Source: Oligoflexia bacterium
Lineage (GTDB): Bacteria > Myxococcota_A > UBA796 > UBA2385
Reading direction: 5' to 3'
DNA: 7,207 bases
NCBI GenBank assembly: GCA_013152105.1
Contig: JAADHA010000492.1
Location: 1 to 7,207, forward strand
Shown here: positions 1 through 5,239 of the stretch, piece after piece
How positions within the stretch are numbered: the stretch's first letter is position 1
How the letters are laid out: the number at the start of each line of letters is the position of its first letter
The notes under the pieces: generated by a model
What the model was told of the DNA's origin: nothing
Seen by the model: only the letters and a program-made list of their open reading frames with translations
Database searches by the model: none
Made by a program: the position numbers and the translations under genes

Positions 1-434
1 GCCTTGACCATATCGTAGACCGTCAGGGCCGCCGCACACACCGCGGTGAGGGCTTCCATCTCCACGCCGGTCCGCCAGCGGGTCGCGACCCGAGCCCGGA
101 TTCGCACCCGCCACGGGCCCGCCGCGTCCGCCGCCAGCGCGCTGACATCCACTTCCACCGCGTCAATGGGCAGGGGGTGGCAGAGCGGCACCAGATCAGC
201 CGTGCGCTTGGCCCCCTGGATCCCCGCCAGGCGCGCGATGGCCAGCACGTCTCCCTTTTTCGCCGTCCCCCCGACCACGACCCGCCAGGTCGCGGCGGAC
301 ATGGTCACAAAGCCCTCGGCCAGCGCCACCCGGTCGGTGTCCGGCTTGGCCCCGACATCAACCATATGCGGGTTCCCATCTGGATCGAGGTGGGTCAGAC
401 CGTCGGGTCGGACCGATGGCTTGTCAACACTCAC
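1..434 (-). CDS. moaC: Cyclic pyranopterin monophosphate synthase MoaC (3' end cut by window edge)
   Basis: MoaC converts 3',8-cyclo-7,8-dihydro-GTP, made by MoaA, into cyclic pyranopterin monophosphate, the first stable intermediate of molybdenum cofactor synthesis in the cytoplasm. The 144 residues visible carry the family signatures in order: PHMVDV near residue 22, KKGDVLAIARLAGIQGAKRT (59-78), LCHPL (84-88), TGVEMEALTAV (122-132) and LTVYDMVK (137-144). By alignment from memory with the E. coli enzyme (Lys51, His77, Asp128, Lys131), the active-site residues are Lys60, His86, Asp141 and Lys144, all present. About 15-20 C-terminal residues lie outside the window. The GTG start at 434 is supported by GGAGG six bases upstream and by overlap with the TGA of rlmI. 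It is the last visible gene of the arcA-rlmI-moaC run; nothing looks degraded. Confidence 0.96.
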   Translation of the reverse strand, partial: MSVDKPSVRPDGLTHLDPDGNPHMVDVGAKPDTDRVALAEGFVTMSAATWRVVVGGTAKKGDVLAIARLAGIQGAKRTADLVPLCHPLPIDAVEVDVSALAADAAGPWRVRIRARVATRWRTGVEMEALTAVCAAALTVYDMVK

Positions 435-1636
435 AGGGCTCCTCCGAGCTGCACGACCAGGTGCTTGAGATAGCGAGTCTGGGGCATGGCGGGATGAACC
501 GGGTGGTCCGGTCCCTGCTGGCCCCGCCGGACGATCCGCGCCAGCCGCCCGAGGTCCCTGGCCGCGTGAGCGAGCTCGTCCACGAAGCGATCTTCCTGGA
601 TGTGGTGGCTACAGGAGCTGGTGAAGAGCAGGCCGCCAGGCGCGACCAACTGCATGCCGAGGCGGTTGAGCTTGCGGTAGGCCTTCAGGGCGCCAGCCGC
701 CTTTTTGCGTGTCTTGGCAAAGGCCGGCGGGTCCAGGAAGACCATGTCGAAGCGCTGGCCATCATGCGCCATCGCAGCCAGGTGCTGTGGGCCGTCCCCA
801 CAGATCACAGACAGCCGGTCCGCGACCCCGTTGTCTCGGCCGTGTTGATCGATGAGATCGCAGGCGCGCCGCGACACGTCCAGGGCCACCGCGGTCGTCG
901 CTCCTGCCAACAGGGCCTGGACCGCCCAGGCACCGGTGTGGGCATAGCCATCGAGCACGCGTCGACCCGAACAGCGGGCCGCAGCCCACGCCCGATTGTC
1001 TACCTGGTCCAGGAAGAAGCCGGTCTTCTGACCGTGACGCAGGTCGACCCGAAAGCGGGCCGGCCCCTCGGCGATGCTCACCGTCTCGGGGACAGTCCCA
1101 AACCACTCCTCGACGCCGACGGCGAGCCCCTCCAACGCGCGCACACCCACATCATTGCGCAAGATCGCCCCAGCGGGCTGGTGCAGGTCGGAAAGCGCTT
1201 GGGCCAGCAGCTCGCGGCGCTGATCCATGCCCAGGCTGGTCAACTGGACCGAGAGGACTGGTGGGCCGCCATCGACGGGCGCGTAGCGGTCTACGATCAG
1301 GCCGCTGAGCCCGTCGGCGTCTCCAGCGGCCGCCCGAAACGTCATCCTGCCCGGCAAAGCGACCCGACGAGCTTCCAGAGCCTGAGACAGGCGCTGGGCG
1401 TAGAATTCGACGCTGTCCAGGTCGGCTGCAGGGTCTCGCGACAGGATCCGCACGGCGATCAGCGAGGCGGGGTTGGCGTGCCCGCGACCGATGAAGCGCC
1501 CCCGAGCATCGACGAGCGTCACCGACCCACCGGGGGGCAGCCCCTTGACGGGCGTGGACAGCTCATTGGCGAAGACCCAGGCGTGGCCGCCAGCGACCCG
1601 GCGTTCGTGGCCGGGCCGAAGCACGACGGTCGTCAC
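431..1636 (-). CDS. rlmI: RlmI-type class I SAM-dependent rRNA (cytosine-C5) methyltransferase
   Basis: This 401-residue protein matches the RlmI (YccW) family in length and layout. RlmI methylates C5 of cytosine 1962 in 23S rRNA using S-adenosylmethionine. Residues 1 to about 70 fit the N-terminal PUA RNA-binding domain, with GHAWVFANEL at 17-26 in place of the usual HPWIF-like opening. A linker domain follows, then the Rossmann methyltransferase: GQKTGFFLDQ (202-211), motif I VLDGYAHTGAW (227-237), the SAM-binding acidic residue Asp253 in ALDVS, DPPAF (302-306) and SCSHH (341-345), whose Cys342 is the expected catalytic nucleophile. It starts at GTG 1636, overlaps the arcA stop by GTGA, and ends in a GTGA overlap with moaC. 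The family is confident. The exact target base in this organism is inferred, because close relatives of RlmI (such as RlmO/RlmQ-like enzymes) can modify other sites. Confidence 0.93.
   Translation of the reverse strand: MTTVVLRPGHERRVAGGHAWVFANELSTPVKGLPPGGSVTLVDARGRFIGRGHANPASLIAVRILSRDPAADLDSVEFYAQRLSQALEARRVALPGRMTFRAAAGDADGLSGLIVDRYAPVDGGPPVLSVQLTSLGMDQRRELLAQALSDLHQPAGAILRNDVGVRALEGLAVGVEEWFGTVPETVSIAEGPARFRVDLRHGQKTGFFLDQVDNRAWAAARCSGRRVLDGYAHTGAWAVQALLAGATTAVALDVSRRACDLIDQHGRDNGVADRLSVICGDGPQHLAAMAHDGQRFDMVFLDPPAFAKTRKKAAGALKAYRKLNRLGMQLVAPGGLLFTSSCSHHIQEDRFVDELAHAARDLGRLARIVRRGQQGPDHPVHPAMPQTRYLKHLVVQLGGAL
441..445 (-). promoter_or_regulatory. Ribosome binding site of moaC
   Basis: The minus strand reads GGAGG here, followed by six bases and then GTG at 434. 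It lies inside the last codons of rlmI. It settles the non-ATG start of moaC and shows that moaC can load its own ribosomes as well as being coupled to rlmI. Confidence 0.75.
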
Positions 1637-2910
1637 CGGTCACGCTCCAGAGGCAAGGTCAAGCAGCGGGGTCCACCTCGGCCGCGCGACAGCTCGTGGC
1701 CTTCGATGTGCACCGCGTAGCGCCGACCGCTGGCCATGAGGGCATCGGGATCGTCGTGAAAGTCGCGCGACAGCTCATCGGTGAAGACGGCCGGGGCGAC
1801 CACGCGGAAGCCGGCATCCCGCATGGCCTGCGCGGTGTGCTGATTGCGGGCGTAGCCAACCACCACCCCAGGACCCAGGGCGACATAGTTGGCCCCGTCG
1901 GTCCACTGCTCGCGCTGGGCGTGGATCGGGTGGCCGCCGCCGCAGAGCACCGGTGAGAGCGGTACGCCGCAGGTGCCCAGCGTCTGGATCAAGTCGCCCT
2001 CGAAGACATCGACCACGATCTCGCCGTTCAAGCGCCGCAGACCGATCACCTCGACCTCTTCCGATCCGCCGGGATCGAGGATCCGCGGATAGACCGCACA
2101 GGCACCCCGATCGAGCAGCGTGAAGACCGTGTCCAGGTGCATGGCGCTGCGCTGCTTGGGCATCTCGACGACCAGGACGCGTCGGAAGCCGTGCTCGAAA
2201 AGCTCGGCCGAGAGCTGAAGGATCAGGGACCAGGTCGTGCGCTCGCTGGCGCCCACCAGGGCCAGCGTCGGGCTGATGCACAGCACGTCGCCGCCTTCTA
2301 CGGTCAACGGAGCGGAGCCGCCACGGGCACGGATCCACCGCGAGATCCGGGCGATCGGGTTGTCAGCGAAGACGGGGTGATGGTCGGCGACGGCCCAGGA
2401 CAGGATGGCTTCCCGACGGCGCGCCAGCTTGCGCGCATTGCTGACCACCACCAGATCGCCCAGCACCGCGGCCAGGTCCCGGGTGAAGATCAGGTTGGGC
2501 GTAGGCGGAAAGAGCTCGGGAGCGTCCAGCACCCCACCGATCGTGCCGACCACCAAGGTGTCCGTGAGTTCGTCGGCGTCCAACTGGTCGAGCTGCTGGC
2601 CCTGGGCTGATCGCAAGTTGTGAAGAACGCCGACCTGCTCGATCACGGCGCTTCGGACCGCATGATCCTGCAAGACATCCCGCACCAGGTCCTCGAAATG
2701 CAGGACCTCGGCGACACAGCTCAGTACCGCTTCGAGTTGCTGATGCTCCACCAGCGCGGTCGGGACGTGAATGAGGTCGTCGAACAACAAGTAGTCGGGG
2801 CTGCCACGATCGATGTGGCGCGGCAGCATGCGCTCCAGAGCCAGGCCGGGGGGCTGGACCACGACCCGTCGTAGGCGACCGACTTCGCTGGTGACACGAA
2901 CCATGGCCAC
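1633..2910 (-). CDS. arcA: Arginine deiminase
   Basis: Arginine deiminase hydrolyses L-arginine to citrulline and ammonia in the cytoplasm. It is the first step of the ATP-yielding arginine deiminase pathway and a source of ammonia under acid stress. The 425-residue product has the expected length and every hallmark: SEVGRLRRVVVQPPG (8-22), ERMLPR (26-31), FTRD (142-145), EGGD (205-208), MHLDTVFT (257-264), REQWTDGANYVALGPGVVVGY (333-353, first residues given by position) and GGPRCLTLPL (412-421). Asp145, Glu205, His258, Asp260 and the nucleophile Cys416 are all present, so it should be active. The start is GTG 2910 (GAGG six bases upstream) or ATG 2904, two codons later; the spacing favours GTG. 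It leads a coupled operon with rlmI and moaC. No arcB (ornithine carbamoyltransferase), arcC (carbamate kinase) or arcD (antiporter) is visible in the window. Confidence 0.95.
   Translation of the reverse strand: MAMVRVTSEVGRLRRVVVQPPGLALERMLPRHIDRGSPDYLLFDDLIHVPTALVEHQQLEAVLSCVAEVLHFEDLVRDVLQDHAVRSAVIEQVGVLHNLRSAQGQQLDQLDADELTDTLVVGTIGGVLDAPELFPPTPNLIFTRDLAAVLGDLVVVSNARKLARRREAILSWAVADHHPVFADNPIARISRWIRARGGSAPLTVEGGDVLCISPTLALVGASERTTWSLILQLSAELFEHGFRRVLVVEMPKQRSAMHLDTVFTLLDRGACAVYPRILDPGGSEEVEVIGLRRLNGEIVVDVFEGDLIQTLGTCGVPLSPVLCGGGHPIHAQREQWTDGANYVALGPGVVVGYARNQHTAQAMRDAGFRVVAPAVFTDELSRDFHDDPDALMASGRRYAVHIEGHELSRGRGGPRCLTLPLERDR
1645..1648 (-). promoter_or_regulatory. Ribosome binding site of rlmI
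   Basis: The minus strand reads GGAG, eight bases ahead of the GTG at 1636. It sits within the end of arcA and supports the GTG start, giving the family's expected N-terminus (LRPGHERR shortly after the start). Confidence 0.6.
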
Positions 2911-2916
2911 AAGCTA

Positions 2917-2920
2917 CCTC
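2917..2920 (-). promoter_or_regulatory. Ribosome binding site of arcA
   Basis: GAGG on the minus strand lies six bases before GTG 2910 and twelve bases before the alternative in-frame ATG 2904. The six-base spacing is the usual one, so it argues for the GTG start. Confidence 0.5.
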
Positions 2921-2941
2921 GCCGAGCGACCCGAGGCGCGC

Positions 2942-2986
2942 GCTGGCCGGGCTGAGGGTCATCATCCTCTCAATCGCCCGGCCGGC
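2942..2986. repeat. Extended imperfect inverted repeat in the divergent promoter region
   Basis: GGCCGGGC (2945-2952) is an exact inverted copy of GCCCGGCC (2976-2983). The pairing extends outward through 2942-2944 with 2984-2986, including one G-T wobble in the plus-strand RNA. Inward, after a three-base bulge, TGAGGG (2953-2958) pairs with CTCTCA (2967-2972), with one wobble, around an eight-base loop. No T-run follows on either strand, so it does not look like an intrinsic terminator. It could be an operator for a dimeric regulator or a leader hairpin; chance pairing in GC-rich DNA is not excluded. Confidence 0.45.
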
Positions 2987-3001
2987 TGCTACCCTGCCGG
3001 C
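2981..3001 (+). repeat. GCCGGC pair flanking the TANNNT element before the YihY-family start
   Basis: The self-complementary hexamer GCCGGC occurs at 2981-2986 and again at 2996-3001, separated by nine bases that contain TACCCT. The second copy abuts the ATG at 3002. The arrangement could be an operator covering the -10 region, or a small hairpin at the translation start. GCCGGC is a common hexamer in such DNA, so weight is low. Confidence 0.3.
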
Positions 3002-4354
3002 ATGCTGAGCTGGCTCCACCGCATCTACCAGGATCTGGCCACCGGCCAATTGGGCCGGGACGAGAACGGCCAACGCACGGCTACCACCGGATGGTTGCTG
3101 GAAGGCATGCACGCTGTGGTCATCCTGGTGCGCGAAGTGCGCCGGGACCGCCTGACCGTGCGGGCCGCAATGCTGGCCTACTGGACCGCCGTCGCCATCG
3201 TGCCCATCTTGCTCATCGGCTTCACCCTGTCGGCGCCACTGGGCGGCACCGAGGCCGCAAGCGGTGCCGTTCGGCGCCTGCTCTACGACACCATCCTGAC
3301 CGACAGCGTCGAGACGGTCGGAACCGCCCTGGACTCCATGCTGGCCGCCGCGAACCTGCGCGCCCTGGGCATCGTGGGCGTCGTGGGTCTGATGGTCATC
3401 GGCAGCCAGCTCTACTTCAACGCCGAGCTCGCCTACAACGACATCTTCCGGTCCAGCGTGCGCCGCAGCCTGTTGCTGCGCTTCACCCTGTTCTATGCCG
3501 CCATCACCTTGGCCCCGGCCATCATGGCCTTTGGGTTCCTGGCGTCGGCAACCCTCCCCGATCAGGTCAACGTGATGCGCCGCGCCGTGCCGGTGATGCT
3601 CACGGCGACGGTGCTGGTCGGTGCGATCCGCCTGCTACCAAATCGACGGGTGAGTTGGACCGCGGCCCTGGTCGGGGGCCTGTTCAGCGCCGTGGTTTTC
3701 GAAGTCGCAAAGTCCGGTTTCACCGCGTACACGACCCTGATGGGGACGCAAGACAGCATGGCGGGCGTCTACGGTTCCCTGGCCTTCCTGCCCGTCTTCC
3801 TGCTGTGGCTTCAGATCGTCTGGATGGTGGTCCTGATTGGTGTCGAGCTGGCCTTCATCACCGAGAACTACCACCAGCTCGTCGACGCACAACGTCGGGA
3901 CATCGGCGATCCCAACAGCCGCCACCGCCGGGCCGACGGCTTCTTTGGCCTGGGCCTGCTCGGAGTCATCGCAAGGGCCTGGAAGGACCACCAGCCGACC
4001 TTCGACACGGACCGGCTCTCCGCCGAGACCGGCGCGGACCCACGCCACGTCCAGGCCGCCCTGGACGCCCTGGAAGCCGGCGGGCTGCTGACCCAGACCG
4101 AAGACAAACACTACGTGATGGCCCGCGCCCCAGACCAGCTCACGGCGGCCGAGGTCCTGGAGTGCTGGCGCCGGATCTCCGCGCCGGCGGTCCAACCAGG
4201 CAGCGCCAGCGCGGACGTGATTCGCGATGCCGAGCGCGCCGTGGAGATGGCCTTGTCCGACCCCGGTTCTTGGATCCCACTGGCCCCCGCCGAAATCCGC
4301 CGCCTGATCCCTCCAGAGCCGGATAGGCGCCCCGACCGGCCCACCCGAGGTTGA
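3002..4354 (+). CDS. yihY: YihY/BrkB-family (UPF0761-type) inner membrane protein with winged-helix-like tail
   Basis: This 450-residue integral membrane protein belongs to the YihY/virulence factor BrkB family (once mislabelled RNase BN). Its molecular function is not settled. Six hydrophobic segments are visible at about 57-77, 118-138, 161-183, 195-213, 219-240 and 258-285, with family features such as AYWTAVAIVPILLIGF near residue 59, SQLYFNAELAYNDIFR (135-150) and YGSLAFLPVFLLWLQIVW (257-274, first residues). Residues about 310-390 form a soluble tail resembling a winged helix (DTDRLSAETGADPRHVQAAL, then EAGGLL and a hairpin-like stretch ending YVMAR). The tail ends in a charged, proline-rich stretch. 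The ATG at 3002 was chosen over ATG 2903 because the earlier one would overlap arcA and adds a low-complexity N-terminus. No Shine-Dalgarno sequence precedes 3002. It is followed five bases later by the stress-protein gene. Confidence 0.88.
   Translation: MLSWLHRIYQDLATGQLGRDENGQRTATTGWLLEGMHAVVILVREVRRDRLTVRAAMLAYWTAVAIVPILLIGFTLSAPLGGTEAASGAVRRLLYDTILTDSVETVGTALDSMLAAANLRALGIVGVVGLMVIGSQLYFNAELAYNDIFRSSVRRSLLLRFTLFYAAITLAPAIMAFGFLASATLPDQVNVMRRAVPVMLTATVLVGAIRLLPNRRVSWTAALVGGLFSAVVFEVAKSGFTAYTTLMGTQDSMAGVYGSLAFLPVFLLWLQIVWMVVLIGVELAFITENYHQLVDAQRRDIGDPNSRHRRADGFFGLGLLGVIARAWKDHQPTFDTDRLSAETGADPRHVQAALDALEAGGLLTQTEDKHYVMARAPDQLTAAEVLECWRRISAPAVQPGSASADVIRDAERAVEMALSDPGSWIPLAPAEIRRLIPPEPDRRPDRPTRG
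4347..4350 (+). promoter_or_regulatory. Ribosome binding site of the universal stress protein gene
   Basis: GAGG ends nine bases before the ATG at 4360 and lies in the last codons of the YihY-family gene. It touches the in-frame TTG at 4351, which therefore cannot use it, so ATG 4360 is the better start. Confidence 0.5.
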
Positions 4355-4359
4355 CCCCC

Positions 4360-5235
4360 ATGCCCGCCATCACGGCCCTCGAGCGCGGCTACGCAAGCCA
4401 CATCTTGTGGCTCACCGATCTGTCCGACCGCGCCGCGGCCTGCGAGCATGCTGTCCGCTGGCTGGCCGGGCTCGCCGCCTCGGCTGGGGACGACCCCGCC
4501 CAGGTCATCGTCGCGCACGGCCTGGGTGCCGACACCGGCGAATCCAAGCGATACCTGGCACAGCGGCGCGCCCAGGCCATGGCCCAGGTCTCGGCGCTGG
4601 CGGGTGACCTGGGCAGCATCGGAGTCAACGCGCACCCCGTCGTCTCCCGTGGTCGTCCCTGGGAGCTGGCTCGTACCCTCGTCGACGAACACGGCATCGA
4701 TCTCTGCGTCGTCGGTCGAACGGGTGTGTCGGGAATGGACCGGGTCCTGTTGGGAAGCACCGCCCACCGGGTGGTGCGCGAATTGACTGTGCCGGTGCTG
4801 GTTGTTCACGACGCGCACTTTGCCGCCCCCAAGCACATCGTCTGTCCGGTCGACCCCACCGACACCGACGTGGCACGATCCAGCGCCAGCGGTATCCGGG
4901 TCGCGGCCTCGCTGGGTCTGGCAGCGCAAGCTCCGGTGACTTTCGTCAGCGTCGCGCTCTCAACCGGCGTCGTGCCCGAAGACCGGGTCGCGGTGGGCAA
5001 GCGCCTGAAGGACCGGGTCACGCGTATTCTGGGGGACTCGGCTTCAACCCTCAACCACACCTTTCGCGTGGTGATCGCCTCGGGCATCGTCCTGGGTGTA
5101 CACGACGCCTCGGCCAAGGCCGACCTGCTGGTCATCGGCACCGCCGGTCGAAGAGGACTGGCCCGTCTGGTGATTGGAAGTGTCGCCGAAGACCTGGTCC
5201 AGCACTGCCCCACAAACATCCTCGTCACCCACTGA
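4360..5235 (+). CDS. Tandem-domain universal stress protein (two UspA domains)
   Basis: This 291-residue cytoplasmic protein is two UspA-type alpha/beta domains in series, about residues 10-150 and 156-291, each near the usual 140-145 residues. Both carry the complete ATP-binding signature G-x2-G-x9-G-(S/T): Gly119, Gly122, Gly132-Ser133 in the first and Gly260, Gly263, Gly273-Ser274 in the second. Each domain ends in the typical strand (VPVLVVH, TNILVTH). Proteins of this type bind ATP and help cells survive starvation, oxidative or respiratory stress, often by acting on partner proteins; the partner here is unknown. Retention of both motifs suggests ATP binding in both halves, whereas many tandem Usp proteins have one degenerate half. 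The gene begins five bases after the YihY-family stop and ends four bases before the next start, which implies cotranscription. Confidence 0.93.
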   Translation: MPAITALERGYASHILWLTDLSDRAAACEHAVRWLAGLAASAGDDPAQVIVAHGLGADTGESKRYLAQRRAQAMAQVSALAGDLGSIGVNAHPVVSRGRPWELARTLVDEHGIDLCVVGRTGVSGMDRVLLGSTAHRVVRELTVPVLVVHDAHFAAPKHIVCPVDPTDTDVARSSASGIRVAASLGLAAQAPVTFVSVALSTGVVPEDRVAVGKRLKDRVTRILGDSASTLNHTFRVVIASGIVLGVHDASAKADLLVIGTAGRRGLARLVIGSVAEDLVQHCPTNILVTH

Positions 5236-5239
5236 GCCC

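Larger units (their letters stand above)
2911..3001. promoter_or_regulatory. Divergent intergenic region between arcA and the YihY-family gene
   Basis: These 91 bases separate two divergent transcription units, so they must hold the promoter of each unless transcription begins within a coding region. I cannot identify a convincing -35/-10 pair for arcA. For the plus-strand gene, TACCCT (2990-2995) fits a TANNNT -10 element ending six bases before the ATG. No good -35 lies at the right distance. The left part (2921-2944) is CG-rich with an alternating GCGCGCGC run; the right part holds the palindrome listed separately. Confidence 0.5.

Noticed and set aside
416..1720. A 434-codon open frame on the plus strand opposite rlmI and moaC
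   Set aside because: It is antisense to a gene with clear family motifs, its translation shows no recognisable domain, and long antisense frames are expected in GC-rich coding DNA.
2942..2986. Classic ArgR operator controlling arcA
   Set aside because: ArgR boxes are AT-rich with TGAAT/ATTCA half-sites; this palindrome is made of GGCCGGGC/GCCCGGCC and does not match.
2903..3001. N-terminal extension of the YihY-family protein to ATG 2903
   Set aside because: It would overlap the arcA start on the other strand and consume the whole divergent promoter region, and the added peptide has no family similarity.
3091..4326. A 411-codon plus-strand frame overlapping the YihY-family gene in another phase
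   Set aside because: The product is Arg/Pro/Gly-rich without hydrophobic segments or motifs, while the chosen frame shows six membrane segments and family signatures.
5174..5239. Earlier TTG start for the AsmA-like/GT51 gene, inside usp
   Set aside because: It adds 22 polar residues before the membrane anchor and is a weaker start codon; GTG 5240 places the anchor directly at the N-terminus.
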